NCBI GenBank assembly: GCA_049610385.1
Contig: JBMYZL010000002.1
Coordinates: forward strand, 1 to 64,000
DNA length: 64,000 nt
Reading direction: 5' to 3'
Source of the DNA: JBMYZL01 sp049610385
GTDB taxonomy: Bacteria > Bacteroidota > Bacteroidia > Flavobacteriales_D > Sanyastnellaceae
Part shown: piece by piece, positions 36,966 to 46,102 of the stretch
Layout: every line of letters starts with the position of its first letter
How positions within the stretch are numbered: the first letter of the stretch is position 1
Program-made: the position numbers and the translations under genes
Notes under the pieces: generated by a model
The model's database searches: none
What the model was told of the DNA's origin: nothing
What the model saw: the letters and a program-made list of their open reading frames with translations, nothing else

Positions 36966-38428
36966 ACGGGAGACTCATGTGGCTCAGTTTGGTGTTGTGG
37001 GCAGTGGGACTGGCCGATATCCATGGCCAGGGCTGGCATTTTCAGCCTTTGCCTTTCAATACCCCAGACAGTGAGGTGTTGATTGGTTTTGATGGGGACC
37101 AATTGTATTTCAGTCGATATGCTGGAGGAGGAGGGTTGAAGGTCTTGTTGGCCCCTGATTTTGCGGCGGATGGCTTCGTTGCATCACGTGCTGAGGGTTT
37201 CACGGGTTTCCTGTCCGAGGAGCCCATGGACTTGATGCCCAAAAAACCGCACGGAATGGAATCGCTCGGGCCCATCGGGCATGTCGCTGTGGATGCCGAT
37301 CGTGGGGTCATGGTGGGGTCCACATGGACAGCAAAAGGCGGATGGGATTTGTTTGTGGCTCACCGAACGGCCGATGGAAATTGGGCACATCCACGACTCC
37401 TGGACGCCTTGAATACGCGCGCAGATGAGGTGTTTCCCAATTTTTGCGAGGGGGACATTTGGTTCGGCAGCAATCGCCGGGAAAGCCAAGGCGGATTTGA
37501 TGTGTTCGTATCGCGGCGGAAGTCCCAATGGCAAACCGTGGAGGCGGCTCCTGAAGGGGTGAATTCTCCGGCGGATGACATCGCAGCAGTCTGCGCCGGA
37601 GAAGAGGAGACAGCTGGATTTTACGTTTGCACGTCAAGATTTGGCGGGCAGGGCGGATCGGACATTGGATATGTGGGACCTGCGATGAGTAAAGCGCCTT
37701 CAGGCATGGGATTCATCACACTGGAAGTCATTCATGATCTCGAGCCGCTCGCTGGGGTGGAGGTGTCTGTCAAACGCCATGGTGAAGGTGGGGCTCATGC
37801 ATTTTGTGGTTTGACGGGTCTGGCGGGCCGGGTGAACATCGGAGCGATGTCTTTGGATGCGGCCCATGACATCCATGTGCGCTCCGTGCAGCCTGGACGT
37901 CCATTGCCTGATCTTTCATTTCTTTACGTGTACCAAACGGATTCAGAAACGGGGAAGGAAGAACGAATTCGGACATATCGCATTGAAGGAGGGCGCGTAT
38001 TTGTCTTTGATTTTTTGCCCTTGGATGTTTTCGCGGCATTGGGTGTGACCAAATCAGCTGTGGACGCTTCTGGACTTTTGTTCTCTGCGGACCCTTGGGT
38101 GGTTCAGTTCCCTTCTGGCGTGTGGACGCTTTCGGACCGCGATGCCATTGAGGGTCAGCAATGGTTTGCTCCTTGGTCTGACTTGATGGCCATCGCATGG
38201 CCTGAAGAATGGGGTTTGAAGGTGGTGGGTTTTGCAGATGAACAAGGTGATTTGGATTTTAACGATGCCTTGGGCTTGAAACGGGCACAATCGGTTGCGG
38301 ATTGGATCATGGAACAAGGGGTGCCGAGTGAATTCATCGAGGTGTTGTCCATCGGTGAACGGGCGGCAAGTGGTCGTGGTGCCTTGGACCGAAGATGCGA
38401 GGTCACCTGGACTCGGGTGGGAGGATGA
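36962..38428 (+). CDS. OmpA-like protein with PD40-type propeller repeats
   Basis: A 488-residue envelope protein. A signal peptide ends near residue 21 (DIHGQ). The next 230 residues show WD40-like PD40 beta-propeller phrases (DGDQLYFSR, GGWDLFVAHR, DIWFGSNRRESQGGFDVFVS, YVCTSRFGGQGGSDIG). A short carboxypeptidase-regulatory-like segment follows (VIHDLEPLAGVEVSVK). The last 75 residues form an OmpA/MotB peptidoglycan-binding domain (VVGFADEQGD, LKRAQSVADWI, SIGERA, DRRCEV). This architecture is shared with Bacteroidota OmpA-like proteins such as the T9SS-associated PorE type, but assignment to PorE is not supported here. The start is set by the ATGA overlap with DUF3109. Confidence 0.85.
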   Translation: MNGRLMWLSLVLWAVGLADIHGQGWHFQPLPFNTPDSEVLIGFDGDQLYFSRYAGGGGLKVLLAPDFAADGFVASRAEGFTGFLSEEPMDLMPKKPHGMESLGPIGHVAVDADRGVMVGSTWTAKGGWDLFVAHRTADGNWAHPRLLDALNTRADEVFPNFCEGDIWFGSNRRESQGGFDVFVSRRKSQWQTVEAAPEGVNSPADDIAAVCAGEEETAGFYVCTSRFGGQGGSDIGYVGPAMSKAPSGMGFITLEVIHDLEPLAGVEVSVKRHGEGGAHAFCGLTGLAGRVNIGAMSLDAAHDIHVRSVQPGRPLPDLSFLYVYQTDSETGKEERIRTYRIEGGRVFVFDFLPLDVFAALGVTKSAVDASGLLFSADPWVVQFPSGVWTLSDRDAIEGQQWFAPWSDLMAIAWPEEWGLKVVGFADEQGDLDFNDALGLKRAQSVADWIMEQGVPSEFIEVLSIGERAASGRGALDRRCEVTWTRVGG

Positions 38429-38435
38429 TTTGGCC

Positions 38436-38443
38436 TAATTTTG
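38436..38443 (+). promoter_or_regulatory. candidate -7 element TAATTTTG for panD
   Basis: Exact TAnnTTTG match ending 4 bases (CGGC) before the ATG at 38448. It lies 7 bases after the previous stop, so panD may be transcribed on its own. Confidence 0.55.
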
Positions 38444-38447
38444 CGGC

Positions 38448-38801
38448 ATGTTACTGACCTTGATGCGGGCAAAATTGCACCGGATTACCATCACTGAGGC
38501 GAATCTCAATTACATCGGGAGCATCACCTTGGATCCCGACCTGATGGATGCGGCTGGATTGTACGAAGGTGAGAAAGTACAGATTGTCAACCTCAACAAT
38601 GGCGAGCGATTGGAAACGTACACCATTTTGGGAAAGCGCGGTTCAGGCGAAGTTTGCCTCAATGGACCGGCAGCCAGAAAAGTGGCGGTGGGCGACGTCA
38701 TCATCGTTATTGCCTATGCCCACATGACGCCTGAGGAGGCGGCTGGATTCAAGCCCACCTTGGTGTTCCCTGACACCGAAACCAATCGCCTGAAAGCATG
38801 A
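38448..38801 (+). CDS. panD: aspartate 1-decarboxylase
   Basis: A 117-residue pyruvoyl enzyme that converts L-aspartate to beta-alanine for pantothenate and CoA synthesis. The self-cleavage site Gly24-Ser25 in YIGSITLD is at the usual position. KLHR near the start, Tyr58 in ERLETYTI, and NGPAARKVAVGDVIII are the other family marks. The fixed position of Ser25 supports the ATG at 38448. The following membrane-protein gene starts in the ATGA overlap at 38798. No panB or panC is in the window. Confidence 0.97.
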   Translation: MLLTLMRAKLHRITITEANLNYIGSITLDPDLMDAAGLYEGEKVQIVNLNNGERLETYTILGKRGSGEVCLNGPAARKVAVGDVIIVIAYAHMTPEEAAGFKPTLVFPDTETNRLKA

Positions 38802-39778
38802 ATTGGAAAACGGCCCTGAAATACGTTCTTTTCCTCGGGATTGGGGCTGCCTTGTTTTATTTCGCTTTTGCTGCTGTGGACGACAAGGCTGCGTTGTGGG
38901 CGTACATGCAGTCTGCAGAGTGGTGGGGCATCGGGGTGTCGTTTTTGATGGGGTACTTGGCCATTGTCAGCCGTGGTTTGCGTTGGCAACTGTTGTTGGA
39001 GCCATTGGGCCATGCCCCGAAAGCATCTCACAGCGTGCATGCGGTGGCATTTTCTTATTTCGCCAACACATTCGTACCGCGTTCTGGCGAGCTCGCACGT
39101 TGCGGGGCTTTGAACCAAACGGATGAAATCCCTGTTGACCAACTTTTCGGCACTGTGATCTCTGAGCGAGTGATTGATTTTGTCTTTTTGTTCACTCTGA
39201 CCGCTATTGCGACCATCGGCAACTTCGATGCTTTTAACACCTTGCTCCAGGACATGTCCTTGCCATCTGGAACGGGTTTGTTGCCTTTTGCAGCGGTGGG
39301 TTTGGTGGGGATGTTGGCCCTTTACATTTTCCGCAATGCGATCTCACGAATTCCTTTCGTAGACCGGGTGGTTGGGTTTTTGAGAGGGGTGATGGAGGGC
39401 CTTTTGAGCATCCGCCAAATGGAGCGGAAGAACGCTTTTATATTCCACACCTTTTTCATCTGGACCATGTACTTTTTGATGACTTATGTGATTTTCATGA
39501 GCATTGAAGCCGTGAGCAACATATCATTGCTCCATGCGCTGTTCATCATGGTTGCCGGTGGGTTTGGGATGGTCATTCCTGCCCCCGGGGGCATCGGTTC
39601 TTATCAATGGGCAGTTACCCTGGCCTTCATGGCCCTGGGATTTGCGGAGGAGCTGGGTTTGGCTGTGGCCAATGTAGTTTGGCTCACACAGACTTCTATG
39701 ACCGTGACGATGGGCGGATTGGCATATTTGGCGTTGATGTGGTTCCGTTTCAAAAAAGACCAAAAAGAAGCCGCATGA
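38798..39778 (+). CDS. flippase-like (UPF0104/YbhN-type) membrane protein, second copy
   Basis: A 326-residue integral membrane protein of the lysylphosphatidylglycerol synthase transmembrane-domain family. It has about eight helices, with RGLRWQLLLEPLGH, the central FSYFANTFVPRSGELAR, and the late IPAPGGIGSYQW loop. These correspond to motif positions in the paralogue at 34120. It is commonly encoded beside panD in Bacteroidota, as here, and overlaps both neighbours by ATGA junctions. Its substrate is unknown; lipid or glycan transport is the family guess. Confidence 0.88.
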   Translation: MNWKTALKYVLFLGIGAALFYFAFAAVDDKAALWAYMQSAEWWGIGVSFLMGYLAIVSRGLRWQLLLEPLGHAPKASHSVHAVAFSYFANTFVPRSGELARCGALNQTDEIPVDQLFGTVISERVIDFVFLFTLTAIATIGNFDAFNTLLQDMSLPSGTGLLPFAAVGLVGMLALYIFRNAISRIPFVDRVVGFLRGVMEGLLSIRQMERKNAFIFHTFFIWTMYFLMTYVIFMSIEAVSNISLLHALFIMVAGGFGMVIPAPGGIGSYQWAVTLAFMALGFAEELGLAVANVVWLTQTSMTVTMGGLAYLALMWFRFKKDQKEAA

Positions 39779-40269
39779 AAACCGATGCCCAGCGACGGGC
39801 TCAGGTCGCAGCCTGGCGCCGAGATGGCCTCCGCATCGTCTTCACCAATGGGGTGTTCGATGTTTTGCACATCGGCCATGCGACGTATTTGTCAGCGGCG
39901 AAGGCGCTAGGTGACAAATTGGTGGTGGGGATCAACAGTGATTCCAGTGTGCGGCGCTTGGGCAAAGGCCCTGAACGTCCGATTCACACGGACATCAATC
40001 GTGCCGCGCTGTTGTCCCACCTGTCAGCGGTCGACATGACCTGGATTTTCGAGGAGGACACCCCGATGCAACTCATTGAAATGGTGGAACCCGACGTCTT
40101 GGTCAAGGGCGGAGATTATGATTCGGCCGAAGAAAACCCAGCTCACAAAAGATACATCGTCGGCCGCGAGGCTGTCCTGAAGTGGGGCGGTGAAGTGAAA
40201 GTGATTCCTCTTGTACCCGGCCATTCCACGACCTCGATATTGTCCAAAGCACGGCCTGCCCGAGATTGA
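39775..40269 (+). CDS. rfaE2: D-glycero-beta-D-manno-heptose 1-phosphate adenylyltransferase
   Basis: A 164-residue nucleotidyltransferase that forms ADP-heptose from heptose 1-phosphate and ATP for LPS core synthesis. The N-terminal strand and the HIGH signature are in FTNGVFDVLHIGH (HIGH at residues 32-35), followed by LVVGINSDSSVRRLGKG, DVLVKGGDY, and HSTTSIL near the end. It is the stand-alone second domain of HldE, as usual in Bacteroidota. The open frame extends upstream, but the ATG at 39775 overlaps the preceding stop as ATGA. No hldA partner is in the window. It converges with accC across 3 bases. Confidence 0.95.
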   Translation: MKTDAQRRAQVAAWRRDGLRIVFTNGVFDVLHIGHATYLSAAKALGDKLVVGINSDSSVRRLGKGPERPIHTDINRAALLSHLSAVDMTWIFEEDTPMQLIEMVEPDVLVKGGDYDSAEENPAHKRYIVGREAVLKWGGEVKVIPLVPGHSTTSILSKARPARD

Positions 40270-40272
40270 GCT

Positions 40273-41607
40273 TCAGACCTTCTCCTCTTCCAAAAACTTG
40301 GTGGTGAAATCCCCACCCTTGAAGCGTTCGTGACGCATCAATCGCTGGTGAAACGGGATGGTGGTCTTAACCCCTTCGATGATGTATTCATCCAAGGCTC
40401 GCTGCATCTTCTTGATGGCTTCTTCACGGGTTTGGGCCACGACAATCAGCTTGGAAATCATGCTGTCGTAGAAAGGAGGAATCCGATAACCGGCATAGAC
40501 GTGTGTGTCCAAACGAACACCATGCCCGCCAGGGGCGTGGTATACTTCAATGGTGCCGGGACACGGTGCGAAACCACGATCAGGATCCTCCGCATTGATT
40601 CTGCATTGGATGGCATGCATCTGTGGGTAGTAGTTCCGTCCACTGATGTTCTCGCCTGCCGCCAACTTGATTTGTTCTTTGATGAGATCGTAATTCACCA
40701 CTTCCTCCGTGATGGTGTGTTCCACCTGGATTCGGGTGTTCATCTCCATGAAGTAAAAATCTCGGTTGGCATCCACCAAAAACTCCACGGTGCCCACACC
40801 TTCATATTTGACGGCTTCAGCCGCGCGGATGGCCGCTTGTCCCATTTTCTCGCGCAGCTCGTCAGTCATGTAAGGTGAGGGGGTTTCCTCAACCAATTTT
40901 TGGTGACGACGTTGAATTGAACAATCCCGCTCGCTAAGATGACATGCCTTTCCGCGTTGGTCTGCGGCGACTTGGATTTCGATGTGCCGAGGCTCCACCA
41001 CGAACTTCTCCATGTACATCCCGTCGTTGCCAAATGCCGCCCCTGCTTCACGACGTGTGGATTCCCAACCTTCGGCCAATCCTTCATCGTCGTGACAGAC
41101 CTGCATCCCTTTTCCCCCACCTCCAGCTGTGGCTTTCAGCATGACCGGATAACCGATTTCGTTGGCGATTTTTGTCGCTTCTTCCAGGCTTTCGAGAATC
41201 CCTTCATTTCCGGGAATGGTCGGGACCCCGGCGGCCTTCATCGTGGATTTGGCCGAGGCTTTATCTCCCATGGCATCAATCATCTCTGGGCTCGCCCCGA
41301 TGAATTTGATCTCATTTTCGGCACAAATCCGAGAGAAATTGGCATTCTCAGAGAGAAAGCCGTAACCCGGATGGATGGCATCTGCATTGGTGATTTCCGC
41401 CGCTGCTATGATGTTGGGGATGTTCAAATAGCTATCGGCACTGCGTGCAGGACCGATACAAACGGCTTCATCTGCGAATCGAACGTGCAAGCTATCGGCA
41501 TCGGCAGTGGAGTACACGGCCACAGTCTTGATGCCCATTTCCTTGCATGTCCGAATCACCCGCAGGGCGATTTCGCCTCGGTTGGCAATCAGAATCTTGT
41601 TGAACAT
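40273..41607 (-). CDS. accC: acetyl-CoA carboxylase biotin carboxylase subunit
   Basis: A 444-residue ATP-grasp enzyme that carboxylates the biotin of the carrier protein, the first half-reaction of acetyl-CoA carboxylase in fatty-acid synthesis. The N-terminus MFNKILIANRGEIALRVIRT, the ATP loop KATAGGGGKGM, ERDCSIQRRHQKLVEE and EMNTRIQVEHTITEEV are all present. The length is normal for AccC. It is 18 bases downstream of accB on the same strand and both likely share one promoter at about 42185. AccA and AccD are elsewhere. Confidence 0.98.
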   Translation of the reverse strand: MFNKILIANRGEIALRVIRTCKEMGIKTVAVYSTADADSLHVRFADEAVCIGPARSADSYLNIPNIIAAAEITNADAIHPGYGFLSENANFSRICAENEIKFIGASPEMIDAMGDKASAKSTMKAAGVPTIPGNEGILESLEEATKIANEIGYPVMLKATAGGGGKGMQVCHDDEGLAEGWESTRREAGAAFGNDGMYMEKFVVEPRHIEIQVAADQRGKACHLSERDCSIQRRHQKLVEETPSPYMTDELREKMGQAAIRAAEAVKYEGVGTVEFLVDANRDFYFMEMNTRIQVEHTITEEVVNYDLIKEQIKLAAGENISGRNYYPQMHAIQCRINAEDPDRGFAPCPGTIEVYHAPGGHGVRLDTHVYAGYRIPPFYDSMISKLIVVAQTREEAIKKMQRALDEYIIEGVKTTIPFHQRLMRHERFKGGDFTTKFLEEEKV

Positions 41608-41625
41608 GACGCTGGAGAATCAGAT

Positions 41626-42159
41626 TCAGGAAGGATCAACCAAAAAGAGTGGTTGGTCGTATTCCACAGGGTTGTTGTCATCGACCAAAATCTTCACAAT
41701 CTTACCGGATAACTCGGCCTCAATTTCATTGAAGAGCTTCATGGCCTCAATCACACACAGGACGTCACCGGCTTTGATGGCTTGTCCCACCTCTACAAAG
41801 TTGTCTTTGTCTGGAGAAGGTCGGCGATAAAACGTGCCGATCATCGGCGATTTCACCGTCACAAATTTGTCTTCGTCAGCAGGCGTTTCTTTGGCGGGAG
41901 CCGCCTCAGCCGCAGGAACAGGTGTTGGCGCAGGTGCAGCTGCGGGCTGTGCAGGCGGCACCATCTGTTGGACAGACGCAGTCATGCCAGGCATGGCCAC
42001 AGGAATTTGCTGTACCAAAGGTTCGGCATCCTTGGCGCCTTTGCGCTTCGGCATTTCCGATTTGATGGTGATTTTGAATTCCTTCTGTTCGATTTCTACC
42101 TCTGTGACGCCAGATTTGGCGACGAATTTGATGAGGTCTTGGATTTCGCTGATGTTCAT
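41626..42159 (-). CDS. accB: acetyl-CoA carboxylase biotin carboxyl carrier protein
   Basis: A 177-residue carrier protein. The biotinyl domain fills the C-terminal 80 residues, with Lys141 in the CVIEAMKLFNEIEAE motif as the biotin site. A Pro/Ala/Glu-rich flexible linker occupies about residues 55-95. The N-terminus MNISEIQDLI is the usual helical start of AccB. It precedes accC directly. A good promoter candidate lies 23 bases upstream of its ATG. Confidence 0.97.
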   Translation of the reverse strand: MNISEIQDLIKFVAKSGVTEVEIEQKEFKITIKSEMPKRKGAKDAEPLVQQIPVAMPGMTASVQQMVPPAQPAAAPAPTPVPAAEAAPAKETPADEDKFVTVKSPMIGTFYRRPSPDKDNFVEVGQAIKAGDVLCVIEAMKLFNEIEAELSGKIVKILVDDNNPVEYDQPLFLVDPS

Positions 42160-42181
42160 GGTCAGGCGATTATAGAAGGGC

Positions 42182-42216
42182 GAAAGTTAGGAAGGATTGG
42201 TTCGATTTGGACCAAA
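42182..42216 (-). promoter_or_regulatory. candidate promoter of accB-accC
   Basis: On the minus strand, TTTG (42213-42216) is followed after 23 bases by TAACTTTC (42182-42189), one mismatch from TAnnTTTG. The predicted start lies about 15-20 bases before the accB ATG. Confidence 0.5.
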
Positions 42217-42275
42217 TCCCATTCCAAAGACCACCCCAAGGTCACAAAGTAATGTGGAATCAGTTCAAGTAAAAA

Positions 42276-43256
42276 TCAATTGTAAGCCCATGTGAGGTAG
42301 ATGGCACCCCAGGTAAAGCCTCCGCCAAATGCGGCCAAAACCAACTTGTCACCGGTTTTCAGTTTGTCCTCCCAATCAGCCAGGCAAAGGGGAATCGTGG
42401 CGGCGGTGGTGTTTCCATATCGGTCGATATTGACCATGACCTTTTCCGGGTCGATTCCCATGCGACGTTGCGTGGCATCAATGATTCTCAAATTGGCTTG
42501 ATGCGGCACGAGCCAAGCAACATCATCTCCAGTCAAACCATTTTTTTCAAGAATCTCGTAGCTCACATCGGCCATGCTTTTGACAGCTGCCTTGAAAACC
42601 GGCTGACCATCCTGATAGATGTAATGTTCTTTGGCCGCAACTGTTTCGGCTGTTGCAGGATGCAATGAGCCCCCTGCCTTTTGTCTCAGGTATTGGGCTC
42701 CGCTTCCGTCATGTCGCAAAATGGCATCGTGGATGCCTTCGGTTTCACTGGGTTCAAGCAGCACCGCACCCGCACCATCTCCGAACAGCACACAAGTGGT
42801 TCGATCTGTGTAGTCAATGATTGAACTCATTTTGTCTGCACCGATCACCAACACTTTTTTGTGCGTTCCCGCCTCGATGAATTGCACCGCAGTTTGCAGC
42901 GAAAACAAAAACCCGGAGCAAGCAGCGCTGATGTCAAACCCCCAAGAGTTGACGGCGCCAATTTTGTCCGCCACGAGATTTGCCGTCGAGGGAAAATGCA
43001 TGTCTGCGGTCACGGTAGCAACGACAATCAAGTCAATTTCTTCCGGACTCATCCCCTTCTTTTCGAGTAGCTTTTTGGCCGCCTCAGCCGCCATATCTGA
43101 TGTGGCCAAGTTGGGGTCTTTCAGGATGTGGCGCTCGCGAATCCCTGTTCGGGTGCGAATCCATTCATCATTTGTGTCCACCAATTTCTCCAGGTCGGCA
43201 TTGGTCAAAACATCATCGGGTACATAGCCCGCAACAGCGGTGATGGCAGCCTTCAT
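42276..43256 (-). CDS. fabH: beta-ketoacyl-ACP synthase III
   Basis: A 326-residue condensing enzyme that starts fatty-acid synthesis by joining an acyl-CoA to malonyl-ACP. The catalytic triad is visible: Cys113 in ISAACSGFLF, His252 in LVPHQANLRI and Asn282 in YGNTTAATIPL. The active-site phrase TNDEWIRTRTGIRERH is also present. The length is standard. It lies 116 bases upstream of accB, in the same direction. A weak promoter (TTTG, 22 bases, TATCTTAG at 43296-43303) precedes it. Confidence 0.97.
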   Translation of the reverse strand: MKAAITAVAGYVPDDVLTNADLEKLVDTNDEWIRTRTGIRERHILKDPNLATSDMAAEAAKKLLEKKGMSPEEIDLIVVATVTADMHFPSTANLVADKIGAVNSWGFDISAACSGFLFSLQTAVQFIEAGTHKKVLVIGADKMSSIIDYTDRTTCVLFGDGAGAVLLEPSETEGIHDAILRHDGSGAQYLRQKAGGSLHPATAETVAAKEHYIYQDGQPVFKAAVKSMADVSYEILEKNGLTGDDVAWLVPHQANLRIIDATQRRMGIDPEKVMVNIDRYGNTTAATIPLCLADWEDKLKTGDKLVLAAFGGGFTWGAIYLTWAYN

Positions 43257-43329
43257 GTCAGAATCGTAAATCGAGGTTCCTTCAATTGAAGCCGGCTAAG
43301 ATAGGCCCTTTGCCGATACGGAAGCCAAA

Positions 43330-46050
43330 TCAGTTGCCGCCGATGACCCGTCCATCAAATAAATGAATCTCACCTTGCAAGCGCTCTTCGACAATGCCCG
43401 ATAGCCTCCGGGTATAAACGCGCGCGGCATAGAAATAAACGCCATCAGCACACATCCCGCCTTCCCAGTGTTGGCCATCCCATTCAATGTTTGGGTTTTG
43501 GGTTTGAAAGACCAAGCCGCCGGTGCGGTTGAAAATTTGGACGTCGACGCTGTCCACAAATTTCCAAGGGAAAGGTTCGAATCGGTCGTTTTGCCCATCT
43601 GCATTGGGAGAGAACACATTGGGAAGGAAATAAAATGGACAATTGTCTGCACAGAGGGTGTCACTCCAACTGGACAAGTTTCGAGTCAATTCACCATTGG
43701 GGCCGGGTTGAAGGCTATCGAAAGCTGCGACTGCAAAACAACCGGCAATGGTTCTTTCTTGGTTGTCGGCATTGAACTCATAGGAGGTCAAGTCTTCGCC
43801 GGTGATTTCGGCGTAAAGGCTTAGGGTGTCATCGGCAAAAGGAGCCCAGAAAATCTGCACACCCATGACGTCATCTGCGCATCCTTCGGGATGAGACCAG
43901 CTCAAAACATTCCGCTCTGTCAAGCAATCTGCATTCAATGTGAAATCAGGTGGGCATGGTGGCGTCAAATCAAAAGGCCGGCCGCAAGTTTCTTGGCTCC
44001 AATTGCGCAAAGGGTGTGTGGTTCCAGGTGCATCGTAATGCCCGAAGGTTTCTACTTGGTAACAATATTCCACATTGTTCACCAAACCAAAATCTACATA
44101 TTCCTCTCCCTCGACCTGGGCAATCAAGTCCCATGCACCCGCTTCTAGTCGGTACACATGGAGGCTGTCGATGATCCAAGGGAAATCGCCATCGATTCCG
44201 AGTTCCAACCTGTTGTCATCCGGAGTGAGCACGAGGTATGGGGTGGAGGCCAAGGTTGATTCTCCCATGAGACCGGCTGCGGACCAACTTTCTACGAGGT
44301 AATCGTGTCCGGTCGTCAAGGTGTTGATGTCCGTGTGCACAAAAGTGGTGTCCGGGCTGTTCAGATAAGGTCCCTCATCGGTCTCTGTCAAGAACGTGCG
44401 GTTGCCTGTAGCCTCCACTTCATACAAACGGTAGTGGTAAGGGCCAGGAAACACCAACGTATCGGCATCGGTGGGAGGCGACCAACCCACGAGGGTTTCT
44501 CCACCGGCGATGTCTGTGATGTTCACGCTTGCTTGTGTCATCACAGGAACATCTTTCCGAATGATGGTGCAGATGGGATCAGAAGCCTTGGAAGGACCGG
44601 AATTGGGCCATTCTGCCACAATGCGGTAACAGTAGGTGGCGCCGAACGAAAGCAGATCGGTGTCAACATAACTGTTTGTCGTCAGCCCTGTCAATTCAGC
44701 GATCATCTCGTATCCCCAATTCTCCTGAACATCGGTTTCACAGTGCATGGCGTCGAACGAGTCTTCCCCTACACGGCGGTAAATCCGGTATTGTCCGGCT
44801 GATACTTGCCATTCAGGCAAATCGTCTAGGCAAGGATGGACGAACCAATCCAACAACACCGCATTTCCAACAGGCTCAGCTGTCGCCCATTCGGGTGCAG
44901 GCGCAATGACCCGGATGCTGACGGTTTCAATGTCCTCTAAGGCTACCTGGTTTCCCAAATCTCGCGCCTTGACGACCAGCGTGTAGGGCTCTGATCGTAC
45001 TTCTTCGCATTGCGGCGACCAGACGAAGGAAGCCATTCCGCTTCCCAAATCATTGAAGAATCCCACATTTTCAACTTCGGAGATGGGTCCGCCCACAGCG
45101 GTCATGTCCAAAGGATCGTCATCGGGGTCTTCCGCATTGAAAATCAGGGTCAATCCTGTGCCGGCAAGCACGCAAGTGTCGGCCACCTCCGCGATCACCG
45201 GGGGTTGATTGTCACACACTTGGACATTGATCTGCATGTCGCGGACCACCTGTCCGACCTTCACCCAGCCCGCCTCATCGACCCAACGGTGCTCTTCAAT
45301 CAAAATGGCCACATTGTATTCGCCAGCCACAACAGGAACATCCCAAGTTAAATCACCTGTTTGGGCATCAATCTCAAACAAATCATCGAGTGGGCTGACG
45401 TCTTGCGGATACAAGTAGCCTGGGATGGGTTGTCCTTCATAACCCGAACAAGTGGTCAGTGAATAGGTCAACACGTCGCCATCCGGATCAAAAGCGCCGG
45501 GGTTGTGGATCCAGGGTTGATTGAGACAAGCATTTTGTTGGGCGCTGTTAAGCAATTGGACGCTGTTGTTGTGTCCAGCAAGTGGATTGATGTACAAGGT
45601 GGAACTGATGCTGAAGGGAACGTCGACGGACCCCTCAATGTTCAGCACGCCGTCATTTCGGTTGGGGTCAATGACTGTAATGTCATAAATCCCGGGACCA
45701 CCATATGTGTGTGTTCCCCGGTAGGTGTTAATGCGCAAGTCATCCACGGTGATGTCGACGATCGTCTCTCTTTCCAAGCTGTCAATGGGTTCATCTTGCT
45801 CATCCCCCCAGTACAAAAAGAGCCACGGTCGATCCGCGATTGCGCTCTGTTTGGTGTAGGTGGTGATGAGAATCTCGTAAGTGAGCCCCTCAACATGCGA
45901 GTAGGTGATTTCACCGGCCCGATTGTGGGTGGCAAGGGCCTGCAGGGAGAGCAGCAGGAGACACGCCAAACCCAGCGTCCATCGACGTATACGGCCTTGT
46001 GATGCAAGGACATTTGGCCCATTCAAAATCCACCCAAAAAGCTGCGACAT
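43330..46050 (-). CDS. large secreted multidomain protein with T9SS type B sorting domain
   Basis: A 906-residue secreted protein. After a signal peptide (cleavage near residue 40, ALATHNRAGEI) come PKD/Ig-like domains in a form common to Bacteroidota gliding-associated proteins (YWGDEQDEPIDS, VTVIDPNRNDG, DGDVLTYSL). Several fibronectin type III-like segments follow between about residues 390 and 790. The last 90 residues are the type B (CHU_C) domain: FLPNVFSPNADGQNDRF, VQIFNRTGGLVFQT, WDGQHW, GVYFYAARV. It should be exported by T9SS and kept at the surface. It separates pdxA from fabH. A long N-terminal extension before the hydrophobic core suggests an alternative start cannot be excluded. 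Confidence 0.88.
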   Translation of the reverse strand: MSQLFGWILNGPNVLASQGRIRRWTLGLACLLLLSLQALATHNRAGEITYSHVEGLTYEILITTYTKQSAIADRPWLFLYWGDEQDEPIDSLERETIVDITVDDLRINTYRGTHTYGGPGIYDITVIDPNRNDGVLNIEGSVDVPFSISSTLYINPLAGHNNSVQLLNSAQQNACLNQPWIHNPGAFDPDGDVLTYSLTTCSGYEGQPIPGYLYPQDVSPLDDLFEIDAQTGDLTWDVPVVAGEYNVAILIEEHRWVDEAGWVKVGQVVRDMQINVQVCDNQPPVIAEVADTCVLAGTGLTLIFNAEDPDDDPLDMTAVGGPISEVENVGFFNDLGSGMASFVWSPQCEEVRSEPYTLVVKARDLGNQVALEDIETVSIRVIAPAPEWATAEPVGNAVLLDWFVHPCLDDLPEWQVSAGQYRIYRRVGEDSFDAMHCETDVQENWGYEMIAELTGLTTNSYVDTDLLSFGATYCYRIVAEWPNSGPSKASDPICTIIRKDVPVMTQASVNITDIAGGETLVGWSPPTDADTLVFPGPYHYRLYEVEATGNRTFLTETDEGPYLNSPDTTFVHTDINTLTTGHDYLVESWSAAGLMGESTLASTPYLVLTPDDNRLELGIDGDFPWIIDSLHVYRLEAGAWDLIAQVEGEEYVDFGLVNNVEYCYQVETFGHYDAPGTTHPLRNWSQETCGRPFDLTPPCPPDFTLNADCLTERNVLSWSHPEGCADDVMGVQIFWAPFADDTLSLYAEITGEDLTSYEFNADNQERTIAGCFAVAAFDSLQPGPNGELTRNLSSWSDTLCADNCPFYFLPNVFSPNADGQNDRFEPFPWKFVDSVDVQIFNRTGGLVFQTQNPNIEWDGQHWEGGMCADGVYFYAARVYTRRLSGIVEERLQGEIHLFDGRVIGGN

Positions 46051-46057
46051 TCAAAAG

Positions 46058-46065
46058 GCAAGTTA
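46058..46065 (-). promoter_or_regulatory. candidate -7 element TAACTTGC
   Basis: On the minus strand, 7 bases before the ATG at 46050 of the T9SS type B protein. Same octamer as at 27349 and 35226. Confidence 0.4.
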
Positions 46066-46084
46066 GGACATCCTGACCTTCTCC

Positions 46085-46092
46085 TACCTTTG
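46085..46092 (+). promoter_or_regulatory. candidate -7 element TACCTTTG for pdxA
   Basis: Exact TAnnTTTG match 10 bases before the ATG at 46103. TTAG at 46063-46066, 18 bases upstream, may serve as the -33 element. Confidence 0.55.
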
Positions 46093-46102
46093 CGAAATCA
46101 AA

